This document shows, in pieces, positions 25,813-35,214 of a stretch of DNA of 64,000 bases. The DNA comes from Lachnospiraceae bacterium (GTDB lineage: Bacteria; Bacillota; Clostridia; Lachnospirales; Lachnospiraceae). Within the stretch, counting starts at the first letter, position 1. Every line of letters starts with the position of its first letter. The notes beneath the pieces were generated by a model. The model was given only the letters and a program-made list of their open reading frames with translations. It ran no database searches and was not told where the DNA came from. The DNA lies in the NCBI GenBank assembly GCA_017449765.1, contig JAFTFE010000047.1:1-64000 (forward strand), read 5' to 3'. The translations under genes and the position numbers were made by a program.

Positions 25813-27234
25813 ATGGCTGTTACAGATCTTTTGAAAAATGGATTAGCCGATATAACCGGTACAGTGGAAAAGGCCATTATAATGATATGTGACGAGAGTC
25901 TTGAGGACGACCTTCAAAAAAAGGCGGGCGTCAAGACCAAGACCAGCAGTGCGGCTTCCTCCGGCATAGGAGGTGTAGCGGGTTCTGTTGCTGATAATGC
26001 CATGTCAAAGGCCACTGATGCCGCTAAAAATGCTGTTGAAGATAAGGTAAAGGATGCAGCAGCCGAATATGCGGAGCTTGCCGGCATTAAGGCAGGAAGT
26101 ATATTGGGCGGTGACAAGACGATTAATTATAATCGTGAATTTTCTGTTCAGTTTAATCCTTCAACCATGCAGATATCAGCCCGTAAGTATAGTGAAAAGG
26201 ACTTAACAAAGGGCGATGCCACACAAAATAACAACAATATAAATATGGCATCTCCTTATCCCGATATAGTTTTTTCGGTTACACTTTTATTTGAAAGGGT
26301 AGTTGCGGAAGAGGCTTTTTTGGAGGATACCAGATTTAAGAGTCTTTCAACTCTCGGAAGAAGTGTGGTAAGAGAGGGTTTTAATGCTATAACCGGTGGC
26401 TTTGAGACTGTTCAGAATATGGTCGAGGGCTTTGTCGGAGCCATCAGAAATAAGCGTACAAGACGAATCTGCTTTGCATGGAATAATATGCGCTATGAAG
26501 GTATATTAAACGGTGTAAATACAAAATATACAATGTTTGATCTCTATGGAAGACCTGTAAGAGGTGAGGTCAGACTTGTGATAAGACTTTCGGATATGCA
26601 GATAAATGATATTGATATGGGTTACTGGGAAGATGCATATGATAAGGCTTTTGGATTTGATCCTGTTACTGAAGGTGCCTATGGTAAGCTTAAAAATGCT
26701 GCATCAGCCATAGGAAGCGCGGCAAATATGGTAACGAATGCTGCCATGCAGACTGCAAATGCGGTTTCACAGATTACAGGTATGGTCGGAGGTCTTACCG
26801 ACCAGATTTATACATCTTTATTTGGAGATGAGATAAAAGAAGAAAAGCAGGAAGAATTTAAAGATACATATGATGAAAAGAAGAAAAAGGACGACGAGGC
26901 GCACGAAGAACAGTTAAAGGAAAATGAAAGAAAGGCTAAAAGGGAAAGAAGCTTTGTATCAGGACAGACCAATACAAAGAGTGTCTCGATAAAAGAAGAA
27001 AAACGTGACGAGGAAAGAAAAACCGATACAGAAATAGATAAAGATAATACCAAAGGCAATGGTAATACAGGCGGTACAGGTAATACAGATAACGACGATG
27101 AGGATAAGAAGGATAAAAGTATTAACAGTCTTCTTGACTCAGACGATAATTCGGGTATTCCCATATTAGAAGAAGAAACAGATACGGATACAGAAGATGA
27201 AGCATTAGAAGACGGTATTATAATGGGGGTATAG
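25813..27234 (+). CDS. CIS-tube/LysM-type baseplate adaptor 2 with charged tail
   Basis: 473 residues. An Ala-rich helix (50-90) precedes the CIS-tube domain (about 105-270): REFSVQFNPSTMQISARKYS, VFSVTLLFERVV, RICFAWNNMRYEGILNGVNT and TMFDLYGRPVRGEVRLVIRLS. From about residue 335 the chain becomes a highly charged Lys/Glu then Asp/Glu tail of about 140 residues with a Gly/Asn patch, ending in EDGIIMGV. Disordered tails like this are not part of the usual adaptor and may be an internal spacer or a binding arm. Same operon, nine-base gap. Confidence 0.78.
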   Translation: MAVTDLLKNGLADITGTVEKAIIMICDESLEDDLQKKAGVKTKTSSAASSGIGGVAGSVADNAMSKATDAAKNAVEDKVKDAAAEYAELAGIKAGSILGGDKTINYNREFSVQFNPSTMQISARKYSEKDLTKGDATQNNNNINMASPYPDIVFSVTLLFERVVAEEAFLEDTRFKSLSTLGRSVVREGFNAITGGFETVQNMVEGFVGAIRNKRTRRICFAWNNMRYEGILNGVNTKYTMFDLYGRPVRGEVRLVIRLSDMQINDIDMGYWEDAYDKAFGFDPVTEGAYGKLKNAASAIGSAANMVTNAAMQTANAVSQITGMVGGLTDQIYTSLFGDEIKEEKQEEFKDTYDEKKKKDDEAHEEQLKENERKAKRERSFVSGQTNTKSVSIKEEKRDEERKTDTEIDKDNTKGNGNTGGTGNTDNDDEDKKDKSINSLLDSDDNSGIPILEEETDTDTEDEALEDGIIMGV

Positions 27235-27238
27235 GTGA

Positions 27239-28621
27239 TTGGCAGAGTTTGAATTTGACAAGCTTGAAAAAGAATACGAGCATTTTGGTCATCCTGTCGT
27301 AAGTTTAGAGATTGCGGGAGACGAGTTTGAAAACAACAAGTACGGACTTGGTGTGTCGGATATACGTATAGAGCTTTCGGCAGGCTTTGAGGCAAGTATG
27401 GCAAGCTTTGTGATATATAACGTATATGATATGGTAAACGGTACATTTGTATTTGACAGATTTAAAAAATATGTCCTGCTTGGTTCAAGTGTTGTAATAT
27501 ATGCAGGCTATGGTTCGTCAGTGCGTGAGGTGTTCCGCGGATTTATAGCAAAGGTTAATTTCATATATGAAGAGGATGAGATTCCCGGAGTTATGGTGAC
27601 CGCTATGGATATTAAGGGCGTTATGATGACCAATAACTCTGCAAGGCAGCTAAAGGCTAAGACCTATTCAGGAGCTTTAAAGGAGATTCTTGCATCCGAG
27701 CCTTATGTAAGTCTTATGACTGATGGAGTAATAAAAAGCCATAAGATATCAGATACTCCTGACGGTCAGATGAATGCTGCATCCGGTGGGATATCGGGAG
27801 TTGCAGGAGGTCTGGCATCCAATATTCCCGGAGCATCGGAGGCTCAAAATGCCGCAGGGCAGGCACAGGCACTTGAAGGTGCGGGTGCAACCACAGGAGC
27901 TCTTACGGGCGGAACTAATCAGCAAAGCGCTGATACATATACGATAGAGATGGTAGGAGAGAGTGATTATGAATTCTTTGTGAGAGCGGCAAAGCGATTT
28001 AACTATGATTTCTTCGTACTTGGCGGTGAGCTTATATTCAGACCTGCAAAGAGTGATACAACTCCTTATATGTCACTTGGCGTTAAGACAGGTATGAGAA
28101 ATATAAATGTCGAATATGATATAACGGGATTATTTGGCAAGGTGGAAGTAAGAAATGTTGATCCGGGTAAGGGCAAGCTTATTTCATCATCTAAAAAATT
28201 TACCAATAAAATAAGTCAGGGCAGTAAAGCTAAGGGTATAGTCGGTAAGCTTGAAAAAGTATTTATCGATCCGACGGCATCCTCAAAGGATGATGCATCA
28301 TATCGTGCCAGCTATCTGGTTGAGGATATGAGCTATCGTTTCGGAACCCTTGAGGCGGAGCTTATAGGGCTTCCCGAGCTTGTACCGGGCAGATTTATCG
28401 TGATAGAGGGACTTGGTAAGGATGTGGAAAACCAGTTTTATATTAATGAGGTTATCCATACCTTTAACGGTACCGGAGATTATATAACAAGAATAATAGG
28501 AAAGGCTGCAACCATAACGGATTCTGTCGGTATGGATTCGCTTACAGGTGGTCTGTCAGGAGCTTCTGATGCGATTTCCGGCATTTCAGGTGCGGCATCC
28601 GGTATAGGAGGATTATTCTAA
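27239..28621 (+). CDS. Spike hub protein (gp27/late control D-like)
   Basis: 460 residues from TTG 27239, four bases after the previous stop. HPVVSLEIAGDEFENNKYGL, ASFVIYNVYD, GSSVVIYAGYGSSVREVFRG and YTIEMVGESDYEFFVRAAKR match the hub half of VgrG/gp27 proteins. This trimer connects baseplate and spike. A Gly/Ala-rich insertion at 170-215 and a Gly/Ala/Ser C-terminus are disordered. The TTG start with a poor site may keep levels low, in line with three copies per particle. Confidence 0.85.
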   Translation: MAEFEFDKLEKEYEHFGHPVVSLEIAGDEFENNKYGLGVSDIRIELSAGFEASMASFVIYNVYDMVNGTFVFDRFKKYVLLGSSVVIYAGYGSSVREVFRGFIAKVNFIYEEDEIPGVMVTAMDIKGVMMTNNSARQLKAKTYSGALKEILASEPYVSLMTDGVIKSHKISDTPDGQMNAASGGISGVAGGLASNIPGASEAQNAAGQAQALEGAGATTGALTGGTNQQSADTYTIEMVGESDYEFFVRAAKRFNYDFFVLGGELIFRPAKSDTTPYMSLGVKTGMRNINVEYDITGLFGKVEVRNVDPGKGKLISSSKKFTNKISQGSKAKGIVGKLEKVFIDPTASSKDDASYRASYLVEDMSYRFGTLEAELIGLPELVPGRFIVIEGLGKDVENQFYINEVIHTFNGTGDYITRIIGKAATITDSVGMDSLTGGLSGASDAISGISGAASGIGGLF

Positions 28622-28622
28622 A

Positions 28623-29516
28623 ATGGGATTATTTGATGTTTTGGATGATATAGCGGAAAGAAATATTCAAAAGACCGAAACCGGAGATAATCGTATATTT
28701 GGTGTTGTTGTCGGAGAGGTTGTGGATAATTATGATTCCGAACGTGCAGGACGTGTATGTGTTTCCATACACACGCGTGACTCGGAGGCAAACGTACTCA
28801 AATGGGCAAGAGTTGCACTTCCTTATATGGGTAAGGAATGGGGTATGTATTTCTTCCCCGAGGTGGGCGACCAGGTGCTGATTGCCTTTGACGGAGGCAA
28901 TATAGAAAGACCATATATAATAGGCAGTATACCTAAGGATAATGATAAATTTTTAAAAAAGTCCAAGCATGAAAAAAATAAGAAAAAGAGGATAGTAACC
29001 AAAAACGGTAATGCGATTGAGATTACCGACGGAACAAGTCAGGATGATATGGCAGAGGATGCTGCGGCAGTACCGTCACCTACGGATGTTGCCGGAGGAG
29101 GATTATCCGGCGGAGCTGCGGGAGGTATGGAAGGTGATAAGATAGTTATCATGACTGCCGATGAAAAACACAGCATTACCATGGACGACGGGAAAAACCT
29201 TATAGAGATTAAGGATAAAGACGGCAACTGTGATATCAAGATGAAAACCATGGACGGAACCATGAATATCACTGCGGCAAGAAAGCTGATTATCAAGGTA
29301 GGAGAAACCATCAATATTACCATGAACGGCGACTCCGGTAAGGTTTTAATTGAAGCAAAGGACGTTGTGGTTGACTCAACCGGCAAGGTATCGGTATCCG
29401 CAACAGGCAGAAATGAAATCTCTGCTGCCAATATCAATATCGATTCAAACAGTACGATTAAGCTTAAGGCAAGTACTATGGTAACGGTAGAGGGAAAACC
29501 TATACGTCTTGGATAA
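28623..29516 (+). CDS. Central spike protein (gp5/VgrG OB-fold plus beta-helix)
   Basis: 297 residues. Residues 25-110 (IFGVVVGEVVDNYDSERAGR, WARVALPYMGKEWGMYFFPE, GDQVLIAFDGGNIERPYIIG) are the OB-fold typical of gp5/VgrG spikes. From about 180 to the end, short alternating strands (KDKDGNCDIKMKTMDGTMNI and onward) form a triple beta-helix. A Gly-rich linker separates them. It lacks the lysozyme domain of T4 gp5. The hub and spike are separate genes here. It starts one base after the hub stop, so is translationally coupled. Confidence 0.9.
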   Translation: MGLFDVLDDIAERNIQKTETGDNRIFGVVVGEVVDNYDSERAGRVCVSIHTRDSEANVLKWARVALPYMGKEWGMYFFPEVGDQVLIAFDGGNIERPYIIGSIPKDNDKFLKKSKHEKNKKKRIVTKNGNAIEITDGTSQDDMAEDAAAVPSPTDVAGGGLSGGAAGGMEGDKIVIMTADEKHSITMDDGKNLIEIKDKDGNCDIKMKTMDGTMNITAARKLIIKVGETINITMNGDSGKVLIEAKDVVVDSTGKVSVSATGRNEISAANINIDSNSTIKLKASTMVTVEGKPIRLG

Positions 29517-29519
29517 AAT

Positions 29520-29551
29520 GTGACTGTTTTGTGAGTAAAATATGTTACACT
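29520..29551 (+). promoter_or_regulatory. Internal promoter before the baseplate genes, same repeat geometry
   Basis: GTGACTG (29520-29526), four bases, GTGAGTA (29531-29537), eight bases, TACACT (29546-29551). It lies between the spike stop and the gp25 ribosome site in an otherwise closely packed operon. It matches the 16561 site in 12 of 14 repeat positions. Confidence 0.6.
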
Positions 29552-29584
29552 TACGAGTATAAGGTTAAAATAAGGAGAATATTT

Positions 29585-30043
29585 ATGGCTGATAAGGAAT
29601 TTTTGGGACAGGGTATGAAGTTTCCGCCACAAATAAATAAAGCTACGGGACGATTTATGACTGTATCGGAGGAACAGGCAGTAAGACAATCCGTATATCT
29701 GATTTTGATGACGCAGTTGGGCGAAAGACCACTTCGTGAAAACTTCGGAAGCAGCATAATGAGTTATACCTTTATGGATATGAACCTTACAAGGATTAAT
29801 ATACTTATACGTACCCTGAAGGATCAGATACTTAATCAGGAACCGCGTATAGATGACCTTAAGATTACACCGAGTGAGGACTCGGGAAACGGAAGAATTA
29901 TCTTTGATATTGAATATACCGTTTCAGCAACCAATACAAGAGATAACCTTGTATTTCCGTTTTATTTAAATCAGGAAACAGAAGTAAGAGAGGAAGAACC
30001 GGAGAATTATGAGTCTGAACCAGTTGAAGAAATTGAATATTGA
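29585..30043 (+). CDS. Baseplate wedge protein gp25-like
   Basis: 152 residues from ATG 29585, after TAAGGAG; a longer in-frame start at 29531 lies inside the promoter-like repeats and has no ribosome site. QSVYLILMTQLGERPLRENFGS is the gp25/W-type lysozyme-like signature, including the GER-PL core, and FMDMNLTRINILIRTLKDQI fits the following helix. gp25 clamps the sheath to the baseplate and starts sheath assembly. The gene overlaps the next by 35 bases. Confidence 0.9.
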   Translation: MADKEFLGQGMKFPPQINKATGRFMTVSEEQAVRQSVYLILMTQLGERPLRENFGSSIMSYTFMDMNLTRINILIRTLKDQILNQEPRIDDLKITPSEDSGNGRIIFDIEYTVSATNTRDNLVFPFYLNQETEVREEEPENYESEPVEEIEY

Positions 30044-33032
30044 TACGAGGACAGAGGATGATATCAGGCATGAGGTGGCTCGCCTTGCAAGGGATTATGA
30101 GACGGGATGGATTCCCGATGAAGAAAATCCCGATGTAGGTATGGCACTTGCGGGTGTCTTTGCACATGAGGTGTCTGAAAATATCGACCGTATGAATGAG
30201 ATAATGGACAGATATCATACGGAATTTGTAAATATGCTCGATATATCATTGCTTCCGGCTAAGCCGGCAAGCTCTATTGTTGTTTGTGAACTTGCGGATG
30301 ATACTATCCCGGGAGCAGGTATCCCAAAGGGTACAAAGCTTCTGACGGATTCTGAAGAGCCGGTTGTTTTTGAAACCGAGCACAGTCTTTATGTTACAAG
30401 TGCAAGTATAAGTGCGGTATTTCAGGCTGACAGGGAAACCGGAGCGATTGTTCCGCTTTTGGGAAGCTTTCGCAATCCGGAACTTATAAGAGGAGAGGAG
30501 CTTCTTGCTGATTATACTCATACATCGGGTGCATCAGTCCAGGATGAACTTAAGCCGTTTACGCTATTTGGAGAAAACGGAGGAATTGACAGAAATGTAG
30601 TGGTATTTTATCATACCACGGTATTTGACTGTGAAAATGATGATATATATGTACGTATAGAGGATGGAGAAAAGCTTGTAGAGGATATAAAGGAAAAGCG
30701 TGTACGTTTTGCATATCTTAGCGAGGATGGAATTAAAGATTATACATATACGGAGCTTCGTCCGGACGGAAAAACCTTTGTTATAAGAAAGTATGAGCCA
30801 AACAGAAGGATACAGGCAGGTACGGAAGAGTACAGTATGCTTCTTATGATTGCTGACAGAGCACCGCTTGAATCAAGACATGTGCAAAGCATCACCTTTT
30901 CATCTCACGGCAAGCCGGCTAATGCTGAAAATATAAATAACGGTTCAAATGATTTTGATGTGGAGGAGTTTCTTCCTTTTACGGATACAATATCACTTTA
31001 TGACGATTGTTATATCTGCCATGATAATTATTTTTCCAAGGCAGGAGCAAAAGTTAAAATCACCTTTGACCTTTCCATCAATGAGCATAAGGTAAGCTAT
31101 ACTGCTGAACAGGTTGAGGAGAGCTTAAAGGTTATTAAGAGAAAGCCTAAGACAAGATCTCAGGATGTTCCGGGAGATTGTTATGTAGAGGAGGTCGCTC
31201 TTGAATATTTCAATGGAACAGGCTGGAAGAAGCTTCCGACTGTTACTGACATGAGAGGTATATTTGCAAGAGAAGATGAAACCGGAAGATGTGAGATAAC
31301 ATTTATCTGTCCGGATGACTGGACTCCTCAAATGACCGGACCTTATGACGGAAGGTGTATAAGGCTTCAGATAACGAAAGCGGAAAATTGCTATATGCGT
31401 CCGTGTATACATCATTATCCGTCAATCAAAAATCTTATGATTTCATATACATATGAAAACCATTATGTTCATGCGGACAGAGCAGAGACTATCATAGGAA
31501 CATCAAGGAGAGAGATTACACAAAGCCTTAAGTCAGCAGACGGCTATATGACATTTTTGGCAGGAAGCTATACGGAGGATGCGCTTTATCTGGGATTTTC
31601 AAGACCGATGGAATCCGGTCCTGTAAGCATACTTTTTAATCTTTCCGATAGTATGGAATATGATGGTTTAAAATGTCGTTTTGAATACGTTTCTTTAGAT
31701 GGCTTTAAGCCTATGAAGGTTCTTGACTATACACAGGAGTTTACTCATTCGGGCGTTATTATGTTTATACCGCCTGCTGATATGAGACCTCTTACACTTG
31801 AAGGAAAAAATGCATACTGGATTCGTATTGTAAGATATCATGTAAATGAGGATGCGGAAAAATATGAAAATCTTCCTTTTGTTAATGATATCTGTCTCAA
31901 TGCGGTTCAGGTATCCAATATAGAGACAAGACCTACACAGTCGTTTTTTGTTGAAGAGATAAAGCCGGGTATGCAATTTTATCTCGGTGTTACTCATATA
32001 CTTGACGCTGATGTATGGGTTAACGAGATGGGACGTCACTCCAGAGAGAGGATGATGACCATGTGGGAGGAAGAACCGGAAAATGTAATTATAGAGCAGG
32101 ACAGCATGGGTGGAATTACGGCATTTTACAGAAGATGGTATGAGACGGACCGTCTTGAAACTGCCGACAATCCGCGAAGCTATCAGCTTGACCGCCTGCT
32201 TAACAGGATAATATTCGGTGACGGAATTAAGACGTGGATTCCTTCAGTTACAGATGATGAAGCGATAAGATGTACTGTCAGATGCTGCAACGGAAGAGAC
32301 GGCAATGTTGAGGCGGATATGATAACAGAACCTCAGGGATATCTGATGTATATCGGAGGTATAACCAATCCTATAAAGGCATACGGAGGAAGCAATATCG
32401 AGGAGCTTGATAAGGCTTTGGAAAGAGGAGCAAGCGTCTTAAGCAGCAGAAACAGACTTGTTACCATGCAGGATTATATCCGTGTAATATATGCTTATTC
32501 GGATACGATTGATAAGGTTAAGGGAATTATCGGACAGACGAAAAATGGTGATGGAAAGGCTGGAGATCTGACCTTCGTGCTTTTAATGAAGGACTATATC
32601 GAGGGCTCTTACTCGTTCCACCGCCTTGTAAGAGGACTTACCGATTATCTTCTGGCACGTTCCGAGATAACTGTTACCGATAATTATCTGCATATAGTAG
32701 AGCCTACCTTTGTGGAGCTTTCGGTTTCACTTTGGATAAATGTAATAAATATTGATGACAGCTTTGAGATTCAGGCACTTATGCAGCAGGCTTTGGATGA
32801 TTTTCTTGATCCTGTCAGCAATCCGGGACTTGATATAGGAATGCTGCCAAGACGTTCACAGCTTTTGATGAGGCTGAACAGTCTGAAAAATAAGGCTATA
32901 GTTAAAAAGTCAGTAGTAATTGCAAGGTTTAGGGATGAAAATGGCATACATGAGATGGATCTTGAGGATGTCAAAATCACTCCTTTTATGGTAGCAAAAA
33001 ACGGTGAACACAAGGTACATATTTTGAATTAA
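30009..33032 (+). CDS. Large baseplate J-like wedge protein (gp6/Afp11-like)
   Basis: 1007 residues. It has a long N-terminal region (VALLARD-like helix, EMNEIMDRYH), then a central extended part, and a C-terminal baseplate-J segment: GGSNIEELDKALERGASVLS, RLVTMQDYIRVIYAYSD, FVLLMKDYIEGSYSF. Gp6/Afp11-type proteins form the wedge ring of the baseplate. ATG 30009 lies inside the end of the gp25 gene with CCGGAG upstream, so translation is coupled. Length is typical for Afp11-type wedges. Confidence 0.85.
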   Translation: MSLNQLKKLNIDTRTEDDIRHEVARLARDYETGWIPDEENPDVGMALAGVFAHEVSENIDRMNEIMDRYHTEFVNMLDISLLPAKPASSIVVCELADDTIPGAGIPKGTKLLTDSEEPVVFETEHSLYVTSASISAVFQADRETGAIVPLLGSFRNPELIRGEELLADYTHTSGASVQDELKPFTLFGENGGIDRNVVVFYHTTVFDCENDDIYVRIEDGEKLVEDIKEKRVRFAYLSEDGIKDYTYTELRPDGKTFVIRKYEPNRRIQAGTEEYSMLLMIADRAPLESRHVQSITFSSHGKPANAENINNGSNDFDVEEFLPFTDTISLYDDCYICHDNYFSKAGAKVKITFDLSINEHKVSYTAEQVEESLKVIKRKPKTRSQDVPGDCYVEEVALEYFNGTGWKKLPTVTDMRGIFAREDETGRCEITFICPDDWTPQMTGPYDGRCIRLQITKAENCYMRPCIHHYPSIKNLMISYTYENHYVHADRAETIIGTSRREITQSLKSADGYMTFLAGSYTEDALYLGFSRPMESGPVSILFNLSDSMEYDGLKCRFEYVSLDGFKPMKVLDYTQEFTHSGVIMFIPPADMRPLTLEGKNAYWIRIVRYHVNEDAEKYENLPFVNDICLNAVQVSNIETRPTQSFFVEEIKPGMQFYLGVTHILDADVWVNEMGRHSRERMMTMWEEEPENVIIEQDSMGGITAFYRRWYETDRLETADNPRSYQLDRLLNRIIFGDGIKTWIPSVTDDEAIRCTVRCCNGRDGNVEADMITEPQGYLMYIGGITNPIKAYGGSNIEELDKALERGASVLSSRNRLVTMQDYIRVIYAYSDTIDKVKGIIGQTKNGDGKAGDLTFVLLMKDYIEGSYSFHRLVRGLTDYLLARSEITVTDNYLHIVEPTFVELSVSLWINVINIDDSFEIQALMQQALDDFLDPVSNPGLDIGMLPRRSQLLMRLNSLKNKAIVKKSVVIARFRDENGIHEMDLEDVKITPFMVAKNGEHKVHILN

Positions 33033-33057
33033 TTATAAAGATATAGGAGAGATTTGG

Positions 33058-35202
33058 ATGCTGGAATACATAAGCAGTGATAAAAAAACCTATGACGAGA
33101 GGTATGAAGAGGCTATTTCCAAAATACCTCTTTATACAAAGGAATGGACTAATTATAATCCTTCTGACCCGGGTATAACTATTCTTGAGGTTTTGACCGG
33201 ATACGAAACCCTTGCGCAGGAGCGTATAGACAGGGTTCCTTTTGCGGTGCGTGAAAATCTGCTTAAAATGATGGGATTTAGCATAAGAAAGGGAAGACCG
33301 GCGAGACTTCTTCTTTCTGCAGAGGGACTTGGCACACCTGTTACAATTCCGGCTAATCATAGATTTGTTATCGGAGATTTAATATTTGAAACTAACAGAC
33401 GTATAGAGCTTTCCGGAGCAAGGATGCTTGGAGTTTTTTCAAAAACAGCGGACGGATATAAGGATTGTTCGGGCGTATTGGATAAAGAAACCAGAGTCCC
33501 GGTCAGTATATTCGGAAAATATCCACAGGAAAAAAACGCAGTATATTTTGTAGCTGATAAGCTTCCCGATCCGGGTGAAGAGCTTATCTTATATGTGGAG
33601 CTTAATGTTACGACCAACAGAAATCCGCTTACTGAAAAGATGAAGAATCCTTTTGCGGATGTATCCTTTGAAGTTCTGACGGAGTCGGGCTTTGTTCCAT
33701 GTAAGGTAAGGGATTTTACAAGTGCATTTTTAACAGGTGGTGAGATTCGTATACGTATGCCGGAGGAACCTGTTACGTACTCAAACGGATATGATGAGGA
33801 AAACGATAATAATTCTCTGACATCAGACAGACCACCTATGGAGGGATATCTTTTGCGTGCGGTACTAAAGGAAGCAAACTACGATGTTGCACCTAAGGTT
33901 ACAGCCATTCATCCGTTTTTATTTGAGGTATGGCAGAAATTTTCGATGTCTGAATGCCTTACATATCAGAGAACCTCGGATATAACTGTCAAAAGCTCCT
34001 TTATAGGAGAGGCTTATGTAGATGTATATTGCAAGGAAGAAAAAGGAAACTCTTACCGGAAATATATGTATGCACCTGCATTTAATGAAGAAGGACGGTT
34101 TTATACGCAGACGATGTCAGAGGATGGCTTTTATCATATAGACTTTGACAGTAAGCTTACCGGATATGGTCCGGAGAAGGTTAAAAACTGCGTAAAGATT
34201 GTATGCTACTCGGAAGAGGTTATGCGAAGATATTCAATCGGCAGGGTTTTGGGATATGATAATCAGACTATTGACCTTCCGTTTGATCATCTTGTGTCGG
34301 AGGGATTTTCGATAATAGCAAGAAGAGAGGACGATGAGGGAGGATATATATATGATTTTGTCCGTCCTGAATATGAGGGTGAGGATGCACTCTTTTATCA
34401 CCTTCTTGAAAATGATGGCAAAATCATCATAGAAGATGCCGGAGATTTTATAGGAGCGGAGCTTTTCCTTGCGGGTATAGCAGTTACACGGGGAAAAGAC
34501 GGTAATATCCGTGAAGGAAATGAACTTATATCGTCTAAGCCTGTTTCGTCTGAACCGGTACATTTTTATAATCCGGGACCGGGAACCGGCGGAGCGTATC
34601 GTGAGCGTTTAGAGGATGTCAGGAGACGTTTTCTCGCAGATATGGAAAAGTCCTATACGGCAGTTACCGAAAATGATTTTGAACAGCTTGTAAAGAATAC
34701 ACCGGGACTTATAATCGATAAGGCAAGAGCCTATATGGATGAAGAAAAAAATATGGTTAGAATTGCCGTTAAGCCGGGGATGGATGAAGAATTCCCTAAG
34801 CTTTCGGATTATTATAAAAAGATTATTATGGAGCATCTTGATATGAGAAGGCTTCTTTCTACGAGAATTGAGCTTACCTCACCGGTTTATACGAGGGTAA
34901 ATGTATCCGGTACGGTCTATGTCAAGCTTAATTATGATGATAGTGAAAAGCAGATTGAAAGATGCATAAGAGAAAAAATTGACTATATTAACACCGCTAA
35001 AAACTTCGGAGAGAGGCTTTCGTTTGATGACTGCTTCCATGCGATAGAGATGCTTGACTGTGTAAAAAATGTCTATGACCTTTCGATACTGCCTCATTCG
35101 CTGGCTCATGCAAGACTTTCCGAGGCGGATATCATACCTGATGACAATTGTCTTCTTTATCCGGGAGATATCAAGATTGAAGTTGTGACATATGACAGGT
35201 AG
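33058..35202 (+). CDS. Second baseplate J-like wedge protein (Afp12-like)
   Basis: 714 residues. WTNYNPSDPGITILEVLTGY followed by RIDRVPFAVRENLLKMMG is the hallmark of the second J-family wedge protein in eCIS. The C-terminal half has FEQLVKNTPGLIIDKARAYM and VNVSGTVYVKLNY, the repeated J-domain strands. With the previous gene it makes the heterodimeric wedge of the baseplate. AGGAGAG lies ahead of ATG 33058. Confidence 0.86.
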   Translation: MLEYISSDKKTYDERYEEAISKIPLYTKEWTNYNPSDPGITILEVLTGYETLAQERIDRVPFAVRENLLKMMGFSIRKGRPARLLLSAEGLGTPVTIPANHRFVIGDLIFETNRRIELSGARMLGVFSKTADGYKDCSGVLDKETRVPVSIFGKYPQEKNAVYFVADKLPDPGEELILYVELNVTTNRNPLTEKMKNPFADVSFEVLTESGFVPCKVRDFTSAFLTGGEIRIRMPEEPVTYSNGYDEENDNNSLTSDRPPMEGYLLRAVLKEANYDVAPKVTAIHPFLFEVWQKFSMSECLTYQRTSDITVKSSFIGEAYVDVYCKEEKGNSYRKYMYAPAFNEEGRFYTQTMSEDGFYHIDFDSKLTGYGPEKVKNCVKIVCYSEEVMRRYSIGRVLGYDNQTIDLPFDHLVSEGFSIIARREDDEGGYIYDFVRPEYEGEDALFYHLLENDGKIIIEDAGDFIGAELFLAGIAVTRGKDGNIREGNELISSKPVSSEPVHFYNPGPGTGGAYRERLEDVRRRFLADMEKSYTAVTENDFEQLVKNTPGLIIDKARAYMDEEKNMVRIAVKPGMDEEFPKLSDYYKKIIMEHLDMRRLLSTRIELTSPVYTRVNVSGTVYVKLNYDDSEKQIERCIREKIDYINTAKNFGERLSFDDCFHAIEMLDCVKNVYDLSILPHSLAHARLSEADIIPDDNCLLYPGDIKIEVVTYDR

Positions 35203-35214
35203 TGGAGGAACGAT

